Positions 8,937-16,645 of a DNA stretch of 64,000 bases are shown here, one piece after another. Each line of letters begins with the position of its first letter. Position 1 is the first letter of the stretch. The stretch comes from Burkholderia sp. Bp8992 (GTDB lineage: Bacteria > Pseudomonadota > Gammaproteobacteria > Burkholderiales > Burkholderiaceae), in assembly GCF_003853705.1 (NCBI RefSeq), contig NZ_QTQI01000014.1, positions 124,001-188,000 on the forward strand, read 5' to 3'. A model generated the notes under the pieces. The model worked only from the letters and a program-made list of their open reading frames with translations. It was not told the origin of the DNA and made no database searches. Position numbers and translations under genes: made by a program.

Positions 8937-9737
8937 ATGTCGAGGCCCATGATGATCGTCCGATGCCTGGCGTACGTTACGTGCGCGCTGGCGCTCGGTG
9001 CGTGTTCGAGCGATTGCCGCAATCTGTTTGCCAGCAGTCATTCGACGTCGTGCACGGTTGCGTGGGGCGCGGCCATCGTCGCTGTCGCGCCCGTCGCACT
9101 GGTGTCCAACGCCATTGACGAGCACCGGCAGAATGCGCGTGAGGAAGATACCTGGAAGCGGTGGAACGCGGGAGATCCACCGATCGTCGCGCAATGCGTG
9201 GTGAACTGTCGAGTGCCGTTGCGCGTGACGCAATCAAAATCGGACGAGTATCAGCAGCTGTTCGCGCGTAGTCTCGACCAGATCATCGGATGGTGGGGCG
9301 AGCACCCGACACCCGGCCAGCTTCCGGTCGTGGCTGCCGCGTACAAATACAAGGGATGGCGCCTGATGCGGTCGGATCCCGCCGCGGCTGAAGCGTATCT
9401 GCGCAAGGCGGCCGTCATGGTGGCCGCGCCGGAAATGGCCGAAGGCCTCAAATCGGATTATTTTCCGATCGGCGTGGTCCTGAACAACCAGTCGTACTAC
9501 GTGGACATGGCACAGGAAATCCAGGAAAGCCTGATGGTCCTGCGATTCAAGAAGGACGGCGCCAATGCCGACGATTTCAGGTGTCAGCCCATTGCCGCAT
9601 GGCCACCGAGCTACTCGGTGAAACTGGATAAAGCTTGCGACGGCGCGTATCAGCAACTTTACGATCCTGAGTTCAAGACGATTTCCTACCGATATCAGCG
9701 TATCGACAGCGTCTATGAACCGGTTCAGCAGAAGTGA
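8937..9737 (+). CDS. Predicted lipoprotein of unknown function
   Basis: A 266-aa protein with a lipoprotein signal peptide: basic start, hydrophobic core and lipobox LGAC with the acylated Cys at residue 23 (ATG 8937, GGGGA site 5 nt upstream; another in-frame ATG lies at 8919). The mature part has one probable helical-hairpin region around ATAYKYKG-like and AEAYLRKAAVMVAAPEMAE segments that recalls TPR or Sel1 repeats, and a Cys near each end. I do not recognise a named family. Codon use is somewhat less GC-biased than in the core genes. It sits just outside the island and next to a broken small gene, so this flank may itself be accessory. Confidence 0.7.
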   Translation: MSRPMMIVRCLAYVTCALALGACSSDCRNLFASSHSTSCTVAWGAAIVAVAPVALVSNAIDEHRQNAREEDTWKRWNAGDPPIVAQCVVNCRVPLRVTQSKSDEYQQLFARSLDQIIGWWGEHPTPGQLPVVAAAYKYKGWRLMRSDPAAAEAYLRKAAVMVAAPEMAEGLKSDYFPIGVVLNNQSYYVDMAQEIQESLMVLRFKKDGANADDFRCQPIAAWPPSYSVKLDKACDGAYQQLYDPEFKTISYRYQRIDSVYEPVQQK

Positions 9738-9780
9738 GCGGGTCGGGTGACGGTAGCGGGACCGGGAGGCGAGTATCGAT

Positions 9781-10045
9781 ATGAAGAAGCACCAGAACGA
9801 CTGCGGGTTTGCTGCTCTGCATCCACTCTCCGGAGGTGGTGCAGAAGGGGTGTCCCGAAACGCCCGCCGGCAAGGCAGTATCGGAAGTCGCTTTTCCGGG
9901 CATACCTGACCGTCCGTACTGGAGCGCGTCGACCGGGGGCGATGGTAACCCGGTGAGCGTTCTGTTCGATATCTCCGGATCGATGTACGGTTTTTCGGAC
10001 CCGCAAGACGGCCTGTTCGTGCGGCTCGTTGAGGTCGAGCGGTGA
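9781..10045 (+). pseudogene. Possible frameshifted small secreted-protein gene
   Basis: An ATG at 9781 follows a GGGAGG site, but its frame soon ends. Skipping one base near 9790 joins MKK to the frame that stays open from 9785 to 10045, giving a start like MKKTRTTAGLLLCIHSP, which resembles a short signal peptide. About 75 residues follow, including VSVLFDISGSMYGFSDPQD. Taken as is, only the TTG at 9809 would start the 78-aa frame. I read this as a broken or mis-sequenced small exported protein. No family recognised. The stretch from 10046 to 10161 shows nothing further. Confidence 0.35.
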
Positions 10046-10161
10046 TAGGGTGCCTGGAGCGTCCGATGATGACCGGGCCGGATCATTACGAGGGAGCGGG
10101 CGGTGGTGTTTGATGTCAGCGGGAATGTTGCGACAGGAAGGGGCTGAAGCGTGACGCAATG

Positions 10162-10197
10162 AAAAAAGCCGCTGTTTCTTTCGAAACAGCGGCTTTT
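10162..10197. terminator. Rho-independent terminator beside the left island end
   Basis: A 13-bp perfect stem (AAGCCGCTGTTTC and its complement, TTTC loop) is flanked by an A-run on the left and a T-run on the right, so it can work in both directions. By position it is probably the original terminator of the CAT tRNA gene, pushed about 17.8 kb away by the island. A different terminator of the same general shape now follows the intact tRNA gene at 27925-27962. Confidence 0.85.
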
Positions 10198-10220
10198 CGC
10201 ATTTGGTGGCGAATCAGGGA
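10195..10220. repeat. Left attachment-site direct repeat (duplicated tRNA 3' end)
   Basis: These 26 bases are identical to 27960-27985. They contain 9 bases of 3' flank, then the CCA end and acceptor/T-arm bases of the tRNA at 27969-28045 (10204-10220 match the tRNA 3' end). The copy has no tRNA body, so it is the displaced half of the integration site. A perfect 7-bp hairpin with a GAGA loop spans the junction at 10215-10232. Confidence 0.93.
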
Positions 10221-10497
10221 GGAGACTCCCTGCTGTGTCCAAATGGCCTTACCCTTTAATAATCAAAGGGTTGTTGAATCGACCGCATCACGCTTTGTAC
10301 CCGGACTTTGTACCATAAGCCGTCCGTTGTCGCAAGGCACGTCGTCGTTCCATAGCGTGCGACCGAATTGATTGTTTGCGACGGCTAACGAGCACTGGTG
10401 CAAGGAGATGGTTAGGCAGGGGAAGACAGGCGCCGCCCTCAAGCTCGTGGACCTCAAGGGCAGGTGGCAAGCATAGGACCCGTCTCACCGCAAGCAG
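10221..10497. other. Gene-free left edge of island with a possible gene remnant
   Basis: There is no complete gene. Bases 10294-10314 carry the paired TTTGTACC sites. A short frame ending with a TAG near 10476 reads ATANEHWCKEMVRQGKTGAA and then LKLVDLKGRWQA. This is protein-like in composition and may be the tail of a lost gene; I cannot name it. Confidence 0.4.
10294..10314 (+). repeat. Paired TTTGTACC sites, left end
   Basis: TTTGTACC occurs at 10294-10301 and 10307-10314, 13 bp start to start and in the same direction. The same pair with the same spacing and orientation occurs at the right end (27808-27828). The matched spacing makes chance unlikely. Arm-type binding sites for the lost integrase or an excision factor are the natural reading. 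Confidence 0.6.
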
Positions 10498-12297
10498 CTA
10501 TACGGGGACCAGGTTGTTCTCGTTCACTGAGGCAGGACCGTCGAGTTCTTCCAGGTCCATTTCCGCCCGTCGTGCCCCGGCAGCGGTCAGCTTGAAGTGC
10601 CCGGCGCGAGCGGAGTGTTCCGCGAGAAATCCTGCCTGGCTGAGCAGGTACAGCGCATGTAGCAGAATGTCATGCATCTCGATGGCCCGGGTCAGCTTGC
10701 GGCCTCTGGACTGATTGCGTTCAAGGCCGTCATCACCCATCAGAATCCGGTACCGGTCTTTGACGGTTCGCCCCGCGCTGTAGTCTTCTTCGCAACGTTC
10801 CCGCGCAACATCGAAATGCAGATTGATGACATGTTCGCTGATTAGGGCGACGAGAAAGTCCTCCGGAGTATCGTGCAGGAAGCGTTGTACCAGCGCCTGC
10901 AGCACATCCAGCGATAACCGGTCGCCATCCTCAACAATACAGGCCGAGGGCATATAGCGCGCCTGAACTGCGCACCACAATACGGCAAACAATGCACTCC
11001 CGACGGCGTCACTTTCGCGCTCGTCGGTCATATGGAACTTTGACTTTTTTACGAGATAGGCCAGATTGCTGGCTAGATCGATATCCTTGTCCTTCAGACC
11101 CGCACAATAGAGGTCCGGCGCATCCTTGCGACGTTCCTCGATAGCGTCGAGCAGTCTTGCAACCGTGCCAGCTTTTTCACCCAGCAAACTCTTGCTGCCA
11201 ACTTCGGCCACCGCGCGTGCGATGGATTCAATATCCCGGGTAATGTAATGCCGCCGACCTGACGCATCGGTCTGAAAAGACCGGCTTATGGCGTGGTGAA
11301 TCCGGACTTCGCAGGACCTGAAAAGTGTCTCCAGAGCAACTTTCAGGTACTTGCGGATTTGCAAACTCTTCCAGACAAGCTGTGTCGTCTCCAGGCCTTT
11401 CAGGCTCAAGGGCTTTCCGTCAGAGCCGACACCTCGCGCCATGGTATGCCGGATGCGGCCAACATCCACATACCCGCCCGGTGTGGACTGCTCTTCTGCT
11501 GCGAGGGCGCGCAGCGCCAGCATGATGCCGTCACGCCGCAGCGCAAAATCAGGCGAAAGCGCCGACGTCGGGGTCTCAGGAAAAAGCTGTTGAGCAAAAG
11601 CCTCCCGTTCATCGCGGGTGGTATTGTCCAGACGCAGCACCTCCCACAGGGCGTCAACGCCTGAGGCCTTGATGGAATTCCTGGAAGGGTCGCGAAGCCA
11701 CTGTGCCTTCTGGGGGTAGTGTTCCCGCAACAATTTCTCAAAGGACTCCGCCAGCGCCTCGCCTGCCTCGGTCAGCTCGAAGACCTGATGGTAGCCCTGC
11801 CAGCGGCTCAGAAATTGAAGGCCGTTGGTGATGCTGGGCGCGTACTCGTCAGGCCCGAGGAACGTGGTGCCGTCGGGCCCAGCGTCGTCGCTTTCTTCTT
11901 CCTCATCATCCGCATCCAGAGCAGCGCTCGAGCCGCGTGTTGGCATGGCACTGTAGGACAGCACGCCAGGGTCATTGTCTGTGGGCCACTTCCGACTCGA
12001 ACCGGGAATAGCGCGGACGTTCCAGCGGGTATTGCCCCATACCAGCAGCAGTTGAATCTTGGGGATGCCTGCGTCAAAGGCGGCCTGGATAGCTTCATCA
12101 GATGCGTCGTCGTCCAGCGTATTCCATATCTGCGACACCATCCAGCAAATCGCGGAGTAGACCCGGATGTATCTTGCGCGATTATTCAGCCCGGGCAAGA
12201 CCTTGCGGTAAAGGCCCATGATGGTGGACTGCATACCCAGCGGGTCCGGCCCGCGTGCGCCTTCCGGGCGGGGCACATATTGGGGATAGTCAAGCAT
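10498..12297 (-). CDS. Unknown 599-aa partner of the PLD-fold protein
   Basis: I do not recognise this protein. It is second in a two-gene leftward operon: its ATG at 12297 is 3 nt after the stop of the PLD-fold gene and carries an AAGGAG site. The N-terminal 100 residues are hydrophobic/aromatic-rich (RARYIRVYSAICWMVSQIW), and an acidic run (DADDEEEESDDAG) lies near residue 130. The middle is helical. The last 60 residues (MHDILLHALYLLSQAGFLAE, then HFKLTAAGARRAEMD) look like a winged-helix domain. No transmembrane segment or catalytic motif is obvious. The tight coupling suggests a complex with the PLD-fold protein, either as its specificity or control subunit. Confidence 0.72.
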   Translation of the reverse strand: MLDYPQYVPRPEGARGPDPLGMQSTIMGLYRKVLPGLNNRARYIRVYSAICWMVSQIWNTLDDDASDEAIQAAFDAGIPKIQLLLVWGNTRWNVRAIPGSSRKWPTDNDPGVLSYSAMPTRGSSAALDADDEEEESDDAGPDGTTFLGPDEYAPSITNGLQFLSRWQGYHQVFELTEAGEALAESFEKLLREHYPQKAQWLRDPSRNSIKASGVDALWEVLRLDNTTRDEREAFAQQLFPETPTSALSPDFALRRDGIMLALRALAAEEQSTPGGYVDVGRIRHTMARGVGSDGKPLSLKGLETTQLVWKSLQIRKYLKVALETLFRSCEVRIHHAISRSFQTDASGRRHYITRDIESIARAVAEVGSKSLLGEKAGTVARLLDAIEERRKDAPDLYCAGLKDKDIDLASNLAYLVKKSKFHMTDERESDAVGSALFAVLWCAVQARYMPSACIVEDGDRLSLDVLQALVQRFLHDTPEDFLVALISEHVINLHFDVARERCEEDYSAGRTVKDRYRILMGDDGLERNQSRGRKLTRAIEMHDILLHALYLLSQAGFLAEHSARAGHFKLTAAGARRAEMDLEELDGPASVNENNLVPV

Positions 12298-12300
12298 GGG

Positions 12301-14913
12301 TTACTCCTTGAGTTCGGGGCCGACGTAGCCATAGAAGGCACGCGGGATATGGGCTGTTTCCAGTTTCTCACGGTCAAGGCCAACGAAGACCGGCTTGTTG
12401 CAGCCTGGCGAGTGCAGGGCGACGCCATTGTGTGAAAGGAGGGCGACCATGTCCCGTGTGCCGAGAAGCGCGTTGCAGGCCGGGCACCGCGTGTTCATTG
12501 TCAGTGGGCTGAGTTCCGCACTGATAATCCCAAAGAGCCGCCCCGTCTTTCCGCTACGGACCTGGTTGCGATGAAGCGTGCCCAGCTGGTCGTGAATCTT
12601 CTGGTAACGCGGGAAACGCGGCTCGGTGCTACTGTTCACGCTCAGGGTCGCAATGACCAGTGATTCTAGTACTTGTCGCGTTACCAGCGTTTCTGCCAGC
12701 GTGAGTGCGCCATCGAGGACGTGCTTGCGTGTGGTCGCATCGAGAGCCTCGAAGGGTTGCAGCGCCAGCGCCTTGTCAGCAAGGTCCAGCCATTCGTAGC
12801 TATCGAGCGGACTCTGACGAAACGATTCGAGCAGTTGCTTGAGGCGCGGAGGGTTGACAGCCTCGCCCCCAAAGAACACGGCGCAGGCCGCTGCACCACA
12901 AAAGAGGCCAATCAGTCGGGCACGATTCGCCTCGCCGTAGTCATAGCGAGCGTATTCAACGAGCCATTTGCGCAGGGTATCGCCTAGCAACGCCAGACCT
13001 TCGTTCTTCGGTAAAGCATCTGCCTCCACTGATTTGACTGCGCTTGTCAGCCGTTCGCCGAGCGAAACCGCCACCAGTGAGGGTATCCAGAGGCCTGAGG
13101 CATTGATTTGCAGGACAGCTGGCAGCTTCTTCAGCATTTCAGCCGTCGGGTTGTCCGGAAGCTTTGGGCGGGGCCGCTTCCTGGGTTTTCGCATTTTTAC
13201 GGCGTGAACCGGCTTCGCGATGGTGCCATTCGGCTCCCCGGGGGCGGCAGGGTCTTTTGCCTCCGGGTCTGCTGGGGGCGCAGCATCGGGACAAACCGGC
13301 TTTCTCAGACTGGCAAAGGCAGCGGCAAGAATCTGCTTCGCTGTTCTTGGCGATACGCCGAGTTGCTTCTGTTCGCCAGAAGTCCAGTCGTCATATCGGG
13401 TCGGCGTCGGGACGGGCACCGATATCCGGGAGGCTCCCGGAACTTTGAGGGGTGCGGGCGGGCGTGTCGTGCGTTCACGACGCAGTACCCGCCGGAAATG
13501 CTCGAGGATGGTCCGCAGGTCACGTTCTGAAGGCTTTCCCGTGGAAATATTGTTGGCCGCTTTCGACAGGTCGCGGTCATTAGGGGGAAAGGCAAGGGCG
13601 TTTTCGACATTGAGCCAGCCCACCGCAAGGACTGCTGCATCTTCGACGATTTTGATGCGACGTGCATAGTCAGCCTGACAGGTCTCGCGGGTCGAAGCCT
13701 CGAAAAGCCCTTCCTTATCGACAGACACATCATCGATGGAAATCTCGCGCCGGTTCTTTGACCAGATTTCGAGACGTACCGTACATGCTTTCTCGTTCGG
13801 AGCTAGGACGCCCGAAATTTTCGTATCGGACCAGGACGCTTCGACTGAGCCCAGAGGGCCTGTGTCCCTTTCGCCTTCGAATTCACACGGGATGTAGTCG
13901 TCAGGCTTGGCTGCTTTCCAGCTGAAGGGTGACTGGGAGAGTTTGCGAACAAGCGAAATTTCCACGTTGCGTGTTTCGCAAAGGCTTTGGTGTGTCGCGT
14001 TGACGGAGCCTGTCATCACCAGGCAAGCGTTCTCACCTTTGACTTCAAAACATTTGGCATGGACTCGCCGAGGCGTGAACCCAGTGACAGCCGTGACAAA
14101 GGCGGGTTTTTTCGGCAGGTGTTTCGCACCGCGCTCAAAGGGGGCGATATTCAAATAGGCCTTGTCCTCTTCGGACCAGACTGGAATCAAGCCAAAGCGC
14201 GTGCGAAGGCCGCCGCAACTTTTCACGAGTTTGGCGACGGCTTCAGTTGAAGGGGAGTGAAAGGGTGAGAAAACGGTCAACTCGACGGGATTCTCAAGTT
14301 CACGGGCGACAAGGCCTCCTAGTTGCGCCTGGGCAGGCTCCGTCAGGGTGTGAACGAGCCACGCCGAGCGCGGGCCATTGCGCACTGAGGCGGGCGCTTT
14401 GGCCGCAACCTCGCGCGCCCGTTTTGCATACTGCTTCAGTACGGTAACGGTGTGCGGTGACAGGCCAGGTCGCCGGGCAAAGAGTTCGGCGAAATCCGCG
14501 AACTCTTCAAATACCTGAGGGTGTTGCGAGGCATTGACCGCGTCAATGACCTCGAGATTGCCGCCCTGGCCCGGTTGGGTCAGGTTGCCACTGCCCACGA
14601 CCAGCGTGTCGTCGTCGGCTCCCTGAAGATAGGCGATTTTCGGGTGGAAAAAACCCGCCTTGTTCATGTGGACCGACACAATCCGAAAGGCAGTTCCGGC
14701 ATAGGCACTGGTGGTTTCGGCCCCCAGCTTGCACGCTTCCCGAGAATCCACAAAAAGGTCAATCTGTTCGCAGCCTTCCACCCTCAGGATGGGCAAACAA
14801 AAGGCTTCAAACCAGCTCAGACTCAGGGTAAAGGTGGTGAGGAGTGCCCGTTCCGGCTTAACAGCCTTTAACAGGTCAGTCAGTCTCGCTTGCATACGCC
14901 CCCGCTTCGCCAT
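12301..14913 (-). CDS. Large phospholipase D-fold protein with two HKD-like motifs and a C-terminal zinc ribbon
   Basis: An 870-aa protein. The first motif is H90-P-K92 followed by GSGNLTQPGQGGN; the second is H285-A-K287 followed by TGSVNATHQSLCETRNVEIS. This is the paired layout of PLD-superfamily nucleases and lipases, in which two half-sites make one active site. A long middle region has a basic Pro-rich stretch (MRKPRKRPRPKLPDNP) near residue 600. The tail has a CPAC pair at 810-813 and a later Cys, typical of a zinc ribbon. The ATG at 14913 lacks a good Shine-Dalgarno; an in-frame ATG at 14892 follows a G-rich stretch and is possible. It is first in an operon with the 599-aa gene. A DNA- or RNA-cutting effector is inferred from the fold and setting. 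Confidence 0.78.
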   Translation of the reverse strand: MAKRGRMQARLTDLLKAVKPERALLTTFTLSLSWFEAFCLPILRVEGCEQIDLFVDSREACKLGAETTSAYAGTAFRIVSVHMNKAGFFHPKIAYLQGADDDTLVVGSGNLTQPGQGGNLEVIDAVNASQHPQVFEEFADFAELFARRPGLSPHTVTVLKQYAKRAREVAAKAPASVRNGPRSAWLVHTLTEPAQAQLGGLVARELENPVELTVFSPFHSPSTEAVAKLVKSCGGLRTRFGLIPVWSEEDKAYLNIAPFERGAKHLPKKPAFVTAVTGFTPRRVHAKCFEVKGENACLVMTGSVNATHQSLCETRNVEISLVRKLSQSPFSWKAAKPDDYIPCEFEGERDTGPLGSVEASWSDTKISGVLAPNEKACTVRLEIWSKNRREISIDDVSVDKEGLFEASTRETCQADYARRIKIVEDAAVLAVGWLNVENALAFPPNDRDLSKAANNISTGKPSERDLRTILEHFRRVLRRERTTRPPAPLKVPGASRISVPVPTPTRYDDWTSGEQKQLGVSPRTAKQILAAAFASLRKPVCPDAAPPADPEAKDPAAPGEPNGTIAKPVHAVKMRKPRKRPRPKLPDNPTAEMLKKLPAVLQINASGLWIPSLVAVSLGERLTSAVKSVEADALPKNEGLALLGDTLRKWLVEYARYDYGEANRARLIGLFCGAAACAVFFGGEAVNPPRLKQLLESFRQSPLDSYEWLDLADKALALQPFEALDATTRKHVLDGALTLAETLVTRQVLESLVIATLSVNSSTEPRFPRYQKIHDQLGTLHRNQVRSGKTGRLFGIISAELSPLTMNTRCPACNALLGTRDMVALLSHNGVALHSPGCNKPVFVGLDREKLETAHIPRAFYGYVGPELKE

Positions 14914-15427
14914 TTTTATTGGGCTTAATTTTAAACGCGCACGGCTTCAAACAGCGCCAATCTCACTTTACTTGGCGCCCGCAACCCGCGCCAGAAACGG
15001 CGCGAGTTGTTGCAACGCCACTTGCGCGTTTCGCCACGTCCACGCCAATCGGCAAATTGCTGCGCTCGATGGACGACGCCCATCCCGGCCTCTCGGCAGG
15101 TCGCCATAAGGGCATCCGAAGCGATTCCGTTCGCGACACAGTCGCAGCACACCGAAAGAACAGGTCATCATCGGCGCCGATGGTGCTGAGACTCGAGGCT
15201 AGCAGACATAGTCGGGCAGGTCGTCCGGCGTCCACCAGCTTGCCTATGCTAAAAGTCGAGGCCTAGTTGCCGGTCCGCCAGCTTCTTCGGTGAGCGCAGG
15301 TAGTCCGCCATACGCAGCGGCACCGGTTGTCTGGAGCCACCGACTGCGGCGGTGCGCGAGACGTGACGGAAAGGCGGACCGTGCCTTAGGCTTGCAGAAT
15401 CCGGCAACCCAAACGGAGCATCGTGCC
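14914..15427. other. Divergent intergenic region with probable decayed coding DNA
   Basis: This 514-base stretch separates the leftward PLD operon from the rightward HELLH cluster and must hold both promoters. On the minus strand, a frame ending at 15249 reads PLRMADYLRSPKKLADRQLG and then LDF before its stop, which looks like the true C-terminus of a protein cut off by the following gene. Other minus-strand fragments (for example QVALQQLAPFLARVAGAK ending near 14968) also look protein-like but are in different frames. I take this as the remains of one or more lost genes. Confidence 0.45.
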
Positions 15428-16141
15428 ATGGACGACCTTTACCTGCGTCAACTGCCGGACGACCTCCAGGCACTCGTGCGAGGCATCGAGCAGCAGGGCG
15501 GCATCGTTGTCCAGGTCGAAGTGGAGCCCGCGCGAGGCGGAACCGTGGCCTGCCACGTTGACGAACATGGTGCGACACTGCTGGTTTCCCGGGAGGAGTT
15601 CTTTCAGCCCGCGTCCGTGATGCATGAACTACTGCATGTGCGCCGGTTTCTGGTCGACGGTGTCCCGCAAATAGTTGTGAACGACGACTTCAACGACTGG
15701 ACTCCGGAGCTCGAGAGCGGCCTGACAAACCTCGATAACGGCCTTGAGCACCTCATCATCGTGCCCGAAGAAATTTTCCGGTTTCCCGGGCGGCGGGAGT
15801 ACTGGGCCGGTGTCATGACAAGGAAATTTGAAGAAATCCGTGTCAATCCACTCGTGCCGGATGACAGGCGACGGCACGCGCTGGTGAACTGGCTGTTCAC
15901 CCACCATGTGCTCATGGAGGGACCGCAAATCCTGGCGGCTGACAGTCTTGTGGACGAACTGGGACTGCGGCAACAGGCAGACGCTTTTCGAGATGCCATG
16001 ATTCCCGCGCTTGCCATGAAGGAGGAGGCCGTCCGGCGCTGTTTCGAGCGTTTGAACATACCGTTCGCTGCAGCTGCCCTGAAATACATCGACAGCCGTG
16101 CGCGGCGGTCGCGAGCGGTAGCGCTGGAGCCCGCGACGTAA
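15428..16141 (+). CDS. Putative zinc metallopeptidase-like protein (HELLH motif)
   Basis: A 237-aa protein with HELLH at residues 66-70 inside a helix (SVMHELLHVRRFLVDG), the gluzincin-type zinc motif. About 40 residues on there is a Glu/His-rich segment (GLEHLIIVPEEIFRF) that could give a further ligand. The rest is helical. The size and single HExxH helix recall ImmA/IrrE-like peptidases, which cut repressors in stress or phage responses, but I see no other family mark. ATG 15428 is chosen for its GGAG site; the frame is open upstream to 15290 with a poor, basic sequence. First gene of a rightward cluster of four. Confidence 0.68.
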   Translation: MDDLYLRQLPDDLQALVRGIEQQGGIVVQVEVEPARGGTVACHVDEHGATLLVSREEFFQPASVMHELLHVRRFLVDGVPQIVVNDDFNDWTPELESGLTNLDNGLEHLIIVPEEIFRFPGRREYWAGVMTRKFEEIRVNPLVPDDRRRHALVNWLFTHHVLMEGPQILAADSLVDELGLRQQADAFRDAMIPALAMKEEAVRRCFERLNIPFAAAALKYIDSRARRSRAVALEPAT

Positions 16142-16319
16142 AGCCCGCAGAGGTTCCGTGAATTGTCTGCGCAAAGCCTCGACCAGCAGTGTCGGGCGAC
16201 CGAGGGGGTGTGTGCATTTCGGCCCGAGCTTTTCTTTCCGTAATTTGCTCAAATGAAGCCGCCACACACCAATCCAATCCGTCGCGAGACGACGTTCAAT
16301 TTTTCATTTGGGGATTACC

Positions 16320-16577
16320 ATGTACGGCTCGACCAAGCCCAGACACGACAAAAATCACCGCCCGGTTCCGTGCGATACCTGCCCGCAGGACAATCCGACC
16401 ATGCTCGAGGGCTACGTCAGCGATGAAGCCCTCGCGCTGAACGACTGCACGCACATCGATGAGATGGACGACGGTGACATCCGCCGTGACGGGTTCATCG
16501 AGGGGGACTGCTACGAATGCAACGGCCCGGATGACGGTGATTGCGGTGACGGTGAAGATATCCACGAGCCCGACTAA
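16320..16577 (+). CDS. Small acidic cysteine-rich protein
   Basis: An 85-aa protein, very rich in Asp and Glu, with six Cys in pairs or near-pairs: PCDTC, DDCTH-like and DCYECNGPDDGDCGDG. The ATG at 16320 has a GGGGA site 7 nt ahead; an in-frame TTG at 16308 is less likely. The composition suggests a metal-binding peptide, and the charge could also mimic DNA. Neither is shown. It lies between the HELLH gene and the 493-aa gene with short gaps (178 and 68 nt), so it is likely a member of the same transcription unit. No family recognised. Confidence 0.6.
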   Translation: MYGSTKPRHDKNHRPVPCDTCPQDNPTMLEGYVSDEALALNDCTHIDEMDDGDIRRDGFIEGDCYECNGPDDGDCGDGEDIHEPD

Positions 16578-16645
16578 GTTAGACGCGGGAGGCCGGCCGG
16601 CAACACACCGGTCGGCAACAATTCAACCCGAAAGTGGAGAGCGCG

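Noticed and set aside
10204-10220. Second tRNA gene at the left island end
   Set aside because: Only the last 17 bases of the tRNA are present; no D or anticodon arm can form. It is the attachment-site copy.
10159-10371. 70-aa plus-strand gene across the left attachment site
   Set aside because: It runs through a terminator hairpin and the tRNA remnant; chance frame.
12301-14913. Assignment of the PLD-fold protein as DISARM DrmC
   Set aside because: It is far larger than DrmC, and no drmA/drmB helicase, DUF1998 or methyltransferase gene is present.
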